A stretch of 64,000 bases of DNA from Aquarana catesbeiana (Eukaryota > Chordata > Amphibia > Anura > Ranidae), in the NCBI RefSeq assembly GCF_042186555.1, contig NC_133333.1, positions 65,665,141-65,729,140 of the forward strand, read 5' to 3'. Positions 33,430-44,396 of this stretch are shown here, piece by piece. The notes under the pieces are model-generated. The model did no database searches. It saw nothing but the letters and a program-made list of their open reading frames with translations, and was not told where the DNA came from. A program made the position numbers and the translations under genes. The stretch's first letter is position 1. The number at the start of each line of letters is the position of its first letter.

Positions 33430-34335
33430 ATTTACACAATAAATACAGGGCCAGACTTACCATTGGGCTTGACTGGGCCCCAGCCAAGTGTACTCGGCTA
33501 TACTCGGCTAGTTCCACTCACAGTCACGCCTAGTCCTGCCCTATGATGGACATAACACAAGGACTGGACGTGACTGTGAGCAGAGCTAGCAGAGTACACT
33601 CGGCTATGTATATCGGCGGCGCTCAGCTCCGCTCACAGTCACGCCCAGTCCCGCCATTGGACCTGTGTTATGTCCATCATAGGGCAGGACTGGTAGGGAC
33701 TGCGAGAGGAGCAGAGAAAAGTCGTCAGGAGCCGAGATACACAGGACTGGCTCTGTGCATCTCGGCGGCGCCATATTTAAACTGCAGTGACACTGACAAG
33801 TCACTGCAGTTTAATTGCAGCCTGGGCAAGGCTGCAAATGACACGGACAAGGCTGCAGATGGACACTGATAAGGCTGCAGATGGGGGCTGCAAGGCTGCA
33901 AATGACACTGACAAGGCTGCAAGGCTGCAAATGACACTTACAAGGCTGCAAGGCTGCAAATGACACTGACAAGGATGCAAGGCTGCAAATGACACTGATA
34001 AGGCTGCAAGGCTGCAAATGACACTGACAAGGCTGCAAATGACACTGGACAAGCATGCAGATGGATGCATTGATGAGCATTTAAATGTTTTTTTCCTTAA
34101 ATAGTTTTTTTCCTTAAAATTCCTTAAACTCTTATCTTGAGGTTTGCTGATTGGTTATTGGCAGTTACGTAGTGCCTCTTTTACTGCCATTGAGAAAACC
34201 TGTCTGCATTAGACAGTGATGTAATGGCAGACAAACGGTATCAGAGTGGCGCACTTAAAAGAAAACTAAAGGTTTAAAGTAATGTATAGAAGGTAGGGCC
34301 CAAAAGTGACCCAAGACCAGAGGCCCCCATCACCC
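33430..34335. repeat. Interspersed repeat with internal minisatellite
   Basis: Begins AGGGCCAGACTTACC and ends around CACCCAAAGTCCTGCC. At 33500-33700 it holds inverted copies of CTCACAGTCACGCC and ATGGACATAACAC. At 33825-34072 it holds ~10 units of GGCTGCAAATGACACTGACAA. No gene; class not identified. Confidence 0.55.
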
Positions 34336-34970
34336 AAAGTCCTGCCATGCCTAAATATCAAAAACAGTAGTTCAAAACAATTAAATTCCTTCACCATATG
34401 TGAATACAATGAATCTCACTGTGTAGGTTTTATGTCTGCATCAATCACAAGTGTTAATAACAATCGTGAGTAAAACAGTTAATGAAAAAGTCCAAAAAAT
34501 AAATAAAAGTGTCCAGTACAAAGTCCAAATAAAGTCCAAATAAAGTTGAAACAGAAGAATGCAACCACCGGTGTGACCCTTTGAAATGAAAGGATAGCTG
34601 AAAACACCACCACCATTAATAGGAGGAGGCTTACCAGAAATCGTTGACTTGAGGAGGCATATACCCCCCAAGTCAAAAAAGGCTTGTTAATCGGTAAACC
34701 CGATGAGTACAGCTAGTCCTGGATCCAGAACTGTTAATCCACATCAATGAGCCAAGGCATCAATGGAATGCAGAAGATGTATACCATACTTTCATGTAGA
34801 GGACAGAGGCTTGGCACCACGTAACATATGTAAAATAATGAAAGAAACTTGCATACCGTTTAAAAGTAGTATTTAATAGAAAACATTAAAAATGAACACT
34901 CACATTCAGATGGTCGTAAGTAGGCGTATCGTACATAGGTACAGGTAAAAGAACGATGCATGTAGGTAGG

Positions 34971-35025
34971 TCCATCCAACGCGTTTCAACTAACAAGGCG
35001 TCATCTGGGGTATGGACCCCCCTAC
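34971..35025 (-). ncRNA. Degenerate hammerhead-like motif of Penelope-like element 2
   Basis: On the minus strand CAGATGA, a weak helix, then TTGAA and the palindrome ACGCGT followed by T. This has the layout of a Penelope hammerhead with the core U changed to A and the cleavage-site C to T. It sits in the 3' region of the element, where such ribozymes are known. Confidence 0.45.
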
Positions 35026-35895
35026 ATCTGCATCGCTTATATAGATCTGATGACCCCAAATTGAATGACCATGACACCGGAAAAAGGCCCCAATGTGACA
35101 TCACTTCCGGTCCTGAATCCGGAAGCGAGCCCAGCGGGACAATAATTTCCGGCTACCAGTCTAGTAAATAGTATATATTATATGAATGATTAATTAATAA
35201 TGAGAAGATGCAGTATATAAAGTACTGCATCTAAAATAATCCCACCTCTAGTTGTAATCACAGTGACCAGTACCTGACTATAAATTCCCCATCCACGCCT
35301 TGTTATAGAAACGAGGCTGGATGTCATCACTACCATCCGCGTATCAATCCGCGAATGGTGTGTGGTTATAGAGATGACAGCCAAGCCTCGCTATGGAAGC
35401 GTGGCTGGGTGTCATCACTTCCGCTTGCACTCCACATCACGGTAAGGATGAGGCGGTTCATGCCCTTCTTTAAAAGGGATTGCGAGCCAAGCCTCACAAT
35501 GAGATGGCCAATAGGAACCGCAATGATACCGCTAAATGCTATTCAGTCACAAATAGACATAATTAAGGCGTCAACTCAAAAATTGGGGTCAACAGTAACA
35601 AATACATTCTTAAATAGATAATTAAATTTCTACTAATCTGAAAATGTGAACTAAGTCTTGTTATAGACCCGTAAACATAAATAATTGTTAATATTTCACA
35701 AATATCGGTTTATAAACATATTCATGTACCAAAATTCAAAAAATTTTAAAATTAATTAAAGATAAAAATGAAACTAAATATAAAAATTCGACTAAAAGTC
35801 AATGGAAATGAAAAAAAACATTAAAAAGTCCATAAAATAGAATCGTTCCTTATATTATGGATCACAATATTATAAGATTTATTATTATACATATA
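35026..35895 (-). other. 3' noncoding region of Penelope-like element 2
   Basis: AT-rich, without a recognisable gene. Lies between the endonuclease stop and the hammerhead-like motif. Confidence 0.5.
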
Positions 35896-36279
35896 TTATG
35901 ATCTATTTATAAAGGAGTTAATATCCCACTCCACATTCATCCCTTGTGGAAAATGGGTCTGTAACTCGTATATCCAGAAAGTTTCCAATCTGGATATTTC
36001 TCTGGTATTGGCTCCACCCCTCCATGGTGCAATGAACCTATCTATGATCAGGAATTGGATCCCTGTTGGATCACAGGCATGGTGTTGCCGATAGTGTCGG
36101 GGAACTGTATGTTTGATACTTCCAAGTTTAATTTTATTAATATGTTCACTCACTCTAGTTGTAAATGACCGTATAGTTCGGTCGACGTGCTGCTTGCCAC
36201 ATGGGCAAGTCAGTAAGTATACAACATTAATTGTTGCGCAAGTGCAAAATTGTTTAATTGGGTAAACACGGTTAGTCAC
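35896..36279 (-). pseudogene. GIY-YIG endonuclease domain (Penelope-like element 2)
   Basis: Reads VVYLLTCPCGKQHVDRTIRS, then TTRVSEHINKIK, a zinc-linked HYRQHHACDP stretch and SRLETFWIYELQTHFPQGMN. The catalytic Arg (TRVSEH) and Glu (LETFWI) of the fold are present. In the second signature motif the usual Tyr and Gly are His and Asp here (KQHVDRT), which should weaken or kill the nuclease. The domain nicks target DNA to prime reverse transcription. The stop is at 35896-35898, and a stop or frameshift separates it from the reverse transcriptase. Confidence 0.85.
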
Positions 36280-37268
36280 AGTAGATCTGAACTCCTTAGT
36301 AGTTTTTCACCCACAGGTATTATGATGACAAAGAGTACATTTTTTACAGGGTTAGTACCCAGTCCAGTTGTGAAAAAATGTTGGCCTAATTGGGGGATTA
36401 ATAATGGTTGGTGCAATCTTACTGTTAAGTGAGGGTACTCCTCGATATATAACTTTAGGTCTTTCGGGTAAAATTGACCCAAGGATCTTATCGTTCCTCA
36501 AAATGCCCCAATGTTGTTCAAAAATGGCCTTAATTTGTTTGTGCTGTGTCAAAAAGCTGTGAGAAAGGACCATTTAAAGTTGTCATCATTATCTCTTTGG
36601 GCTTTATCTGCCAGCAATAAAGCTCGGTCGTTGTTCAAAACTTTAAGAAGGTCATTGTCCACTTCAACTCCATTATATCCTTTTTTCGAGAAATCTCTCT
36701 CTAAGGACATTGGCTTGGGTCTGAAAAGTGTCTATATCCGTACAGTTCCTGCAAAGTTGCAGGAATTGACTTTTTTGGAACCGACCTCAGCCACGACTTG
36801 GGGTGGCAGCTATCCATCGGTAAAAACCCGTTCCTGTCAGTGGGTTTGAAATGGGTGCTAAACTTAAATTGTTGTTCCAACTTCTCTATCTCTAGATCCA
36901 AAAAGTGTATTTTAGACTGGCTAAATTCGTATGTCAAGATGATTCCTCTATCGTTGTCGTTAAGCACTGAGAAGAAATTCTCCAATGCTTCGGAGGTGCC
37001 AGTCCTTAGGAGGAGGATGTCGTCTATGTACCTTGCCCACAGTTTCAACTGCGGGTTGTCCAAGGCATAGAGGACATTCTCCTCCCGTGGCTATAAATAG
37101 GTTGGCTAAACTGGGAGCAAATTTTGCTCCCATCGCCACACCTTTCAACTGTAAATAAAACCGACCATCAAACCAAAAATAATTGTGTTGTGTGGCAAAC
37201 TCCAGTAGTTCCATAATAAAGTCTACCTGAGGTGTAGCAAGGGTGGGATCTCTTTTCAAAAATTCACG
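36280..37268 (-). pseudogene. Penelope-like element 2 reverse transcriptase (C-terminal half) and linker
   Basis: From 37268 the minus strand reads EREFLKRDPTLATPQVDF, FYLQLKGVAMGAKFAPS (motif B), then after a frameshift RYIDDILLLRTG (motif C), KIHFLDLEIEKLEQQ and the thumb. The linker QHWGILRNDKILGS and RPKVIYRGVPSLNSKI leads into the endonuclease. It copies element RNA. At least three frame changes are present. Confidence 0.83.
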
Positions 37269-37276
37269 TTCAGCCA

Positions 37277-38353
37277 CAGGGAAGTCCCGTCAAGTCACCG
37301 TGCGTCAGAGGGGGCAGGGTCACCGGGTGGCCAATGCCCTCCCATTATTTAAGAACCGTCAGAAGAGGAGAAGCGTCACACAGCGGGAGCCTCCCTCCAT
37401 GCATGCATGCAGAGCGGCCCGAAAAGAAGATGAAGAGAAGAAGATGAAGACAAGAAGATGAAGAGAAGAAGAAGAAGACAAGAAGATGAAGAGAAGAAGA
37501 TGAAGAGAGAAGCGTCACACAGCGGGAGCCTCCCTTCATGCCATCATGGATGCGGAGTGGCCCGAGGAGAAGGGAAGAAGATGCCGCGGAGGAGATGCTG
37601 GACAAGAACACCGGAGGAGGAATCAGAAGAGCCAGAAGAACCAGAAGAAGATGGAGGAAGAAACCGAAGGAAGATAGAAGATAGAAGATAGAAGAAAGAA
37701 GAAAGAAGAAAGAAGAAAGAAGAAGCATTTAAATAAAGGAATTGTCAAAAACTGTCTCTTGTCATTTTTAACATTTTTGACAGTTTTTTAGTGAAATGGT
37801 AGGCCTTTACCATTTCACACAGGGGGGAGGGCTGGGATCTGGGGGTCCCCTTGTTAAAGGGGGCTTCCAGATTCCAATAAGCCCCCCACCCGCAAACCCC
37901 CACAACCACCGGCCAGGGTTGTGGGGATGAGGCCCTTGTCCCCATCAACATGGGGACAAGGTGTTTTGGGGGCCTGGTACAGTTCAGGGGGGGCACTCTC
38001 TCGTCCCTCCCTCTTTTCCTGCGGCCTGCCAGGTTGCGTGCTCGGATAAGGGTCGGATAAGGGTAAGCATTATTAAAATCACTGCTCCCGAAAAAAACGT
38101 TTTTAAAACTTTTTTTGCATTGATCCATGTCCCCTGGGGCAGGACCCAGGTCCCCAAACACTTTTTATGACAATACCATGAATATAAGCCTTTAAAATTA
38201 GCACTTTTGATTTCTCCCATAGACTTTTAAAGGGTGTTCCGCGGCATTCGAATTTGCCGCAAACACCCCAAATTGTTCGCTGTTCGGCGAACTTGCGAAC
38301 AGCCGATGTTCGAGTCGAACATGAATTCGACTCGAACTCGAAGCTCATCCCTA
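37277..38353. mobile_element. hAT MITE inside Penelope-like element 2
   Basis: Starts CAGGGA and ends TCCCTA. The flanks TTCAGCCA (37269-37276) and TTCAGCAC (38354-38361) look like an imperfect 8-base target duplication. The right ~300 bases match the 3' end of hAT copy 1. Inside are GAAGAN-type purine repeats (37425-37525, 37670-37725) and a ~140-base internal duplication (GCGTCACACAGCGGGAGCCT at 37372 and 37510). No transposase. Confidence 0.75.
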
Positions 38354-38927
38354 TTCAGCACTAGGTATGGATAAACTCCATCATTATACTGATTATGGTG
38401 TGGAGAGTATCGGTTGTAGGTAGATATTGGTGGATGGTGGTATGGAGAGGAATTGGGATAACTGTTGGAATGATCATAATATCTAGCGGGTGACCCCCTC
38501 TGATATGATGCACCCCGCCCATAGTGATAATAGTTATCCTGATTAAAATAATTTCCTCTGTGGCCTCTCCCACCCCTTCTATTAGAGTTGTGTCCTCTCC
38601 CCCTTTGTGTGTTCCTAGGGGTATGTACACTCTGGGGCCGATCTCTTTGGGATTTTGAAATTTCCCAAGGTTGTTGGCTCCTACTCATGGAGGGTTTAGG
38701 TTGGGTCTGGTATTCAGTCTTGAATCTTGAAGCATCGGCTTGGCTGGTGGGGTAAAGAATTCCGTTAGCCTGCGTGGGGCATTCCTCTCCTGTCTCCTTT
38801 GACATTCTGCCAGTGCTACTTCCCTTGCTGATGGCCCTGTTTTGCCACTGAGCAGAGGAGCTGTGTTAATGTCCCCCCTCCCTATGCGTTTTGATATGAT
38901 GTTATCATCAGGATATGTACAATCCAA
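38354..38927 (-). pseudogene. Penelope-like element 2, N-terminal basic region
   Basis: Two overlapping minus frames read CTYPDDNIISKRIGRGDINT and ECQRRQERNAPRRLTEFF, then an Arg/Gly/Tyr-rich tract (RGRGHNSNRRGGRGHRG, YYHYGRGASYQRG). Such low-complexity basic text suggests an RNA-binding N-terminal extension. Its assignment to the Penelope-like element rests on strand and position, not on a known motif. Confidence 0.5.
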
Positions 38928-39599
38928 TTTTAGAGCTCTAGAACAACCTGTAGGTGTGACCCTTTTCTAGCAAGGGAAATGCATTGCAATTTTAACTGTT
39001 GGGTGTTCTTTTGCTTTTGGAAATTGTCACTATTTTTACTGAAGCAATAGTTCAGCCTAACTAAGTGTGTGTGTGTTATTCCTTTTCCACCCTTATATTC
39101 AAACCTCCCCACTTATTCCCCAGAACTCGAAAGGAAGCATTTTCTCACTGCTATAGCTGTTTGACACACATTGTTGATCATCCGGTCTCCATTCTTTTTC
39201 CACTCCCCTCCTACAGTGACTTATTCACTTCTGGCTGCCTATGACCCTTACCCAGCTCTTACAAGTTTTCTTTGTGAGTATGCTGGGTTTTGTCTCACTT
39301 TGGATTAGTTGTTTATCACTACTCTGGGCAACATGCTCAACTGGAACAAGTGATTTCATTCAAAACTTCCTTTCTGTTTTAGGATACTGTTTTATATAGC
39401 AACCAGTGTGAACCAATGCTTGTATTTTGGAACCTGGAACTCTGATTTAGCTCTGCTGTCTGAGACTGAGAACTGTGCTGGACTGGCAGGTGTCACTTCT
39501 GACTTGTGTCAGTCTGTACACAATTAGCAGAAAATGCTACTTGCAAACTTTACAAACAGGCTCTGACTCCATCTTTTACTGAAATTCATTCTGATCCTG
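38928..39599. other. Unassigned sequence
   Basis: No gene, repeat structure or known element end that I can support. Confidence 0.4.
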
Positions 39600-40121
39600 T
39601 TGGGCCCCTATCTCTCATCCGATCCTGAAGACTCTATCATTATCTCTGAGTCAGGTGCAGGGCACTTACATACTGCTCCTGCCGATTTTATATTTGACCA
39701 GATCCCTTATGATTTGCATATGAAAATTGTTGCTTCCAAACTACTAGGCATAGTACACTCTACTATGCATCTAGAAGATCAGCGTCCTGTGGGCGCTCCA
39801 GGTCTTTACTTCATTGGACATCTCATCACCCTGGTTGATGATACCTGTATCTTTAGGGACTTCACTGATAGCCAGCTGGACTCCATATTTAAAACTCAGT
39901 TTGATTACAACAACTCTCCATCCTCTGTAGGCAGTGACACAGCCCTTCAGTTTTGTAACAACACCTTATTCACTTATGGCTTGAGGGTAGGTATCTATTT
40001 GGTCATACAGTTAAAAGTACCATGCCCAAACCTCCTGTTTCTTGCTTTGCGTGCCCGTTTTAACATGGGAGATTTGTTGAAGAGACAGAAGAACCCTAGT
40101 CTTCAGTTACTGCAGCTGTAA
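39600..40121 (+). CDS. Unrecognised open frame, 173 codons
   Basis: Open from 39600 (TTG; the first ATG is at 39720) to 40121. Non-repetitive, mixed composition: SDPEDSIIISESGAGHLHT, DFIFDQIPYDLHMKIVASK, LVDDTCIFRDFTDSQLDSIF and ending LLKRQKNPSLQLLQL. I recognise no family, membrane segment or catalytic motif. Composition looks more protein-like than its neighbours, so a transposon gag-like fragment or a decayed gene are possibilities. No splice sites are evident. Confidence 0.3.
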   Translation: MGPYLSSDPEDSIIISESGAGHLHTAPADFIFDQIPYDLHMKIVASKLLGIVHSTMHLEDQRPVGAPGLYFIGHLITLVDDTCIFRDFTDSQLDSIFKTQFDYNNSPSSVGSDTALQFCNNTLFTYGLRVGIYLVIQLKVPCPNLLFLALRARFNMGDLLKRQKNPSLQLLQL

Positions 40122-40385
40122 TATCTTGTAGGCAATCAAGTCTATCTCTAACATAAACCACAGATTTCTTAGTCATAAACCTTCTCTTTAGAGGTATACC
40201 TCTCTTATACCAGTGGGTTGTTTCCTCATTCTGTTTAGTCTTTTTGAAGTTTCTACATTTCAGTTAGAATGCCAGACTGTAGCTCCTTTTTTTGGTACCC
40301 TCAAAAGAAACATAATCTTAATGCCATGGGACTTTTTTGGTGGTATTTCAACATACAAAATTATATATACAAAGAATCCACTTTA
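40122..40385. other. Unassigned sequence
   Basis: Nothing recognised before the MITE end at 40386. Confidence 0.4.
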
Positions 40386-40659
40386 TTAACCACTTCAATA
40401 CCAGGCACGTAGACACCTTCCCACCCAGGCCAATTTTCAGCTTTCAGCGCTGTCGCAATTTGAATGATAATTGCGCGGTCATGCAACACTGTACCCAAAC
40501 AAATTTTTTATCATTTTGTTCCCACAAATCGAGCTTTCTTTTGGTGGTATATGATCACCTCTGTGGTTTTTATTTTTTGTGCAACAAATAAAAAAAGACT
40601 GAAAAGTTTTTCTTTGCTTCTGTTAAAAATTTTTGTAAATAAGTAAGTTTTCTTCTTCA

Positions 40660-41081
40660 ACGATGGGCACTAATATGGCTGCACTGACGGGCATTGATAC
40701 AATGGCACTGATGGGCACCGATGAGGTGGCACCAATGAGGTGGCACTGATGAGGTGGCACTGATGGGCACTGATGATAGTCACTGATAGGCAGCACTGAT
40801 GGGCACTGATAGGTGGCACTGATGGGCACTGATGGGTGGCACTGGTATGTGGCACTTATGGGCACTCATAGGTGGCACCGATGGGCACTCATAGGCGGCA
40901 CTGATGGGCACTCGGAGGTGGCATTGATGGGTACTTATGGGTGGCACTGATAGGTTGCACCGATGGGCACTGATGGGCACTCATAGGTGGGCACTTATGG
41001 GCACAGATGGGCACTGACAGGTGGCACCAATGGACACTGATGGGTGGCACTGATGACACTGATTGGTGGCACTGATGACAC
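40660..41081. repeat. GGCACTGATGGGCACTGATA minisatellite
   Basis: About twenty degenerate ~20-base units within the MITE. The unit theme resumes at 54001-54110 beyond the retrovirus, confirming one interrupted element. Confidence 0.9.
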
Positions 41082-41858
41082 TGTTGTGGAAAATTAATTT
41101 TATATTAATGTGTTGTCATAAGTCTCCCAGTGTCTGATCAACCACAGCCCATTCTAAAGAACTGACTGGGGCAGATCGACGCTGGCTGAGACCTGTTAGG
41201 TAATGGAAAACTTCCTGGTGTTTGGAGAGAGGTGTTTGTGGAGAGAGGACATGTCCGCCAGCAAAAGGGCCCCTGTGCAATGCACAGAACGATCGTCTGG
41301 TGGGGATGCGTTCACTCTGCAAAAACATTATCGGTTTAGAGGTGTTTTGCTCTTGTCACCCCTGGTATGCCTGATCAACATGTTTGGGGTGCCATGACGT
41401 GCACCTGCAGATAATCTCCCATGCACAAGGAACTTTAGTCATCGTCATTTAGTATATTGTATCATGTCCTGTAGTCATTGTTCATTGGTTGTTTTGTGTT
41501 CTGTTGTTAAATCCTTATATGGTCACTTACATCCTGTGAGGTCATATCCTGTGAGGTCACAAGCTTTGTAAGAGGTGTGTTTGGCTGTTGGAGGCGGAAC
41601 CCTCAAGCTTTTGAGACCTTCTATTGATATGCTAATAAAGTGGCTCACGCAGACAGCTGGGGCTGGCTAGCAGTGTGTTTTTGGAACTTGAACGAGGAGG
41701 ATGTGATTATTTGTCTAGTTGGTTGGATGGGGCACACACCAGAGGATGGATACGATCAAAAGGTGAGATGGTATTATATCATTTAGACAAAATTGTTATT
41801 ATGATTAGAAACAGGAGATTTGGCTGTGTGCTTTGCGTACAACCAAATTTTGCTGACA
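41082..41858 (+). repeat. 5' LTR of endogenous retrovirus
   Basis: 777 bases. AATAAA in TGCTAATAAAGTGG near 41632 is a plausible polyadenylation signal, with GTGAGGTCA repeats upstream at 41535-41565. Confidence 0.9.
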
Positions 41859-41861
41859 GCA

Positions 41862-41876
41862 TGGCGAGCCAGGTAC
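41862..41876 (+). other. Probable tRNA primer-binding site
   Basis: TGGCGAGCCAG starts three bases after the LTR. It fits the complement of the 3' end of an arginine tRNA (CCA end included) over ~11 bases, from memory of the tRNA, then diverges. Confidence 0.45.
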
Positions 41877-43847
41877 TTTATGGAGCAGACAGGACCCCCG
41901 TCCACATCGGTGAGAAAAGGGGGGAGAATGGATCCCAGTCTAGGACATTTCTTTCCGATGTGTTGGGGAGCCTTTGCTCTGCAAAAGAACACATTTTTCG
42001 TCTTTTGAAATAATGCTGGAAGTTTGGTCGTATGCCTGGTGTGTGCCTCTGTGTGTGTGTGTGTGCCTACTTGCGCGCGTGTGTGTGTGATTTGTATCTC
42101 GAATCTTTGTGTAAGGAGACTGTGTGTGTGTGTGTGATTTGGATCTCGAATATTTGTGTAAGGAGACTGTGTGTGTGTGACTGATGCTGTGTAACAAGTT
42201 TGTAATGCATGTGAGAAATGGATGAATTGTAATTATTACTTATGTATGGGACAAGTAGATTACATGTGTTTTGTAAAGTGTTTGATTGACTCAAGACACA
42301 GATGGTTAGTGGACTTTGATGGTTATGAAAAGAACATGAATGCCTCACTGTCTGTACCTCTCAATGTTTTGTTCCTGTGAAAGCTGATGTGAACTGAGTA
42401 CAGCTGTGTAATTGTGGGTTATGTGGCTTGATTGTTTCACTGGATAGCATGTGTTCATAAGTTGTGTTTTTTTTTGTAACTTTAACACTTTTAAATGTTT
42501 GTCTAAGGGTTCATTTAGTATCTCAAATGTGTAAGTTTTTGGGGAGACATTTTTGGTTTTGGCAGGAAAATGGTTTTTGTCTGCTACTTCCTTTTGTTCT
42601 CTTGTTGTTGTTGTCTACCATGTGACTACGGTCAGCCATTTTCTTTTCCTTTGTGTGTGAACTTTGAAATTTTTATCCATCTTGGTCAGTTTTGGCGGGA
42701 AAATGCACCATTTTGTTGGGGTCTGGCCTTTGTTGTGGTCACCATGTGCATCGGCGGCCATTTTGACCTGTGAGCCCTCCTATAGGGGGAGCTGCTCCAT
42801 TGTGTATTCCTTTGTGTGTGCAAAGCCAAGCTACAATCTGGCTTCTAGGCACCATTTTGTGAATTCTATTTTTGTACTGTTTACATACTTTTCAAGGAAA
42901 CTATTGCGTTTTCTGTATTGAAAATTGGTTTTGAGTGAAATCTCTACTTTGCACTGAATTTCAATGGATAACAAGACTGGCTTTAACTGAGTTTTTGTAC
43001 ACAGCGGTGTGTGTTATTTATTTTTTTTAATGTTTTGGCAGTTTCTCAGAGGGCAATTAATTGTTTTGAGGCTTCTATCGCTTTAAGCTAAGGTTTGCTA
43101 GCCTGCAGTATCCCTCCCCTCTCTTTTCCTGTACATTGATATGTAAATAAACCAGTTTGAGGGGTTTTAGAGCTGGGCATGCAGCATTTTACGTATCAAC
43201 AGGAAGTTGGTGGGGGGGAGCTTGGAGTATCACACAAGCAAATGAGATTTGTGCTTGGAAGGACAATGGGAAAATACTGGCGTTTGAAAGTGTTTTAAAT
43301 TTAATTCCAATTGTTTTAAAGAAGTTTATGTTTCTAGTGAAGATTTCTAATGTCTTGATAGACAAAATACGAAGCTATTTGGGGCTTCCTATCCCCCTCC
43401 CTCTTCCTACTCAGGTGTGCAACAGGAAGTTGGTGGGAGGGGCTTGGCGTCTTTTGGCTCGTGTTTGGAAGGACGAAATCATTTTTATTTTTAAATTAAA
43501 TTAAGGTTTATACTGTAATACAGTTTTTGGTAGAGAGCAAACAGGAGGCATCCAAGTTACTGTTGTAATATCGAGGTACAGAGAGAAGCCATAAGATTGT
43601 TTTGAATAGTGGAGGATTTCATGGTGCTTTGTAATTTGTCTGACAACACATTTATAGGGCTGCCGATAACCGGTTGTAGAGCATGTAAATGTGAGGATTA
43701 GTACGCTAGCACACCGGGAGGCCGTGTAAAATAATCGGAGAACGCTGGGTGCCAGTACTGTAAAAATAGTCACTAAGCAGTACTGATCCGAAAACTAGTG
43801 CAAGGGTGCCCTGGACGCAGGGACCGTCATAAGCGATTCGAGTCGTC
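41877..43847 (+). other. Retrovirus leader region, no clear gene
   Basis: Contains (TG)n tracts and a ~56-base duplication at 42077-42178. Open frames are short and show no retroviral domain. Confidence 0.55.
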
Positions 43848-43967
43848 ATGGGTAATGTGTCCTCCATGCGTTGGAGGAAAAAAATGAGGCTCCACACCAG
43901 ACAGACAGCTGCACTTCACATGAGATCTGTGTCTGGGGCTTCGGACATGAGACCCCTTAAAGATTAG
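43848..43967 (+). pseudogene. gag: Possible retroviral gag start
   Basis: ATG at 43848 opens MGNVSSMRWRKK, which fits the N-myristoylation pattern (Met-Gly, Ser at 6) followed by basic residues, as at the start of many retroviral matrix proteins. The frame stops after 39 codons. No capsid text follows before the LINE insertion at 44235. Suggestive only. Confidence 0.35.
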
Positions 43968-44248
43968 CAGATATGGTCGGAGGGTACAGTAAGGTGTACT
44001 CCTTTGGAAGGTACTTTTGATGTCTGGAGGTACGAGACCCCAGAATAAAAATACCTTGGAAGTAGTTCAGCTGTGGCTTCAGAAATCTGTAATGTTGAGT
44101 GGGTTGATGGATGTGTAGTACATGTTTGTGTGATTAAAAATACACAGGCCTGTTTTTGAACTTTGTGTGGCTGGTCCATGCAAAGATTTTGAAATGCTCC
44201 CGTGCCTTTCAAATTGTATTCTTTTTCTATCGCTAAAAGAGTGAAGGC

Positions 44249-44396
44249 GGCGCATGCGCGGGACTCCCGGGAAGACGCTCTGAACGGGAGCTCCGTCACA
44301 GCCGAGCCTTCCGCGGTCCCCAGACGCCGGATTCTTTAGCGGAACCGTCCCTGCTAAACACCCACAGGTAGAGGAGGTCCGTGGGCACAAATCTAT
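44249..44396 (+). promoter_or_regulatory. LINE 5' leader
   Basis: GC- and CpG-rich (GCGCATGCGCGGGACTCCCG at the start), without TATA. An internal promoter is the usual arrangement for LINEs. Boundaries follow from the target duplication and the ORF1 ATG. Confidence 0.6.

Larger units (their letters stand above)
34350..38927 (-). mobile_element. Penelope-like element 2, with GIY-YIG endonuclease
   Basis: Minus strand. N-terminal basic region (38927-38354), hAT MITE insertion, reverse transcriptase (37268-36280), GIY-YIG endonuclease (36279-35896), then a long 3' region to ~34350 holding a hammerhead-like motif. The N-terminal part joins straight to the second half of the reverse transcriptase, so the fingers and first palm motif are missing, probably by deletion. 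Confidence 0.8.

Noticed and set aside
33725..34080. Minus-strand frames of CHLQPC/SFAAL repeats
   Set aside because: By-product of the GGCTGCAAATGACACTG minisatellite.
37345..37728. Leu/Ser-rich 127-codon frame
   Set aside because: Reverse translation of GAAGAN purine repeats in a hAT MITE.
39600..40121. Host gene exon
   Set aside because: No splice signals, start codon or recognisable domain could be supported, so it is only listed as an unrecognised frame.
40660..41060. Open frames of SVPISA repeats
   Set aside because: By-product of the GGCACTGATGGGCAC minisatellite inside a MITE.
42060..42200. Thr/His-rich frames opposite TG repeats
   Set aside because: Translation of (TG)n microsatellite.
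43157..43504. 115-codon frame in retrovirus leader
   Set aside because: No similarity to gag or other retroviral proteins that I can see; probably chance.
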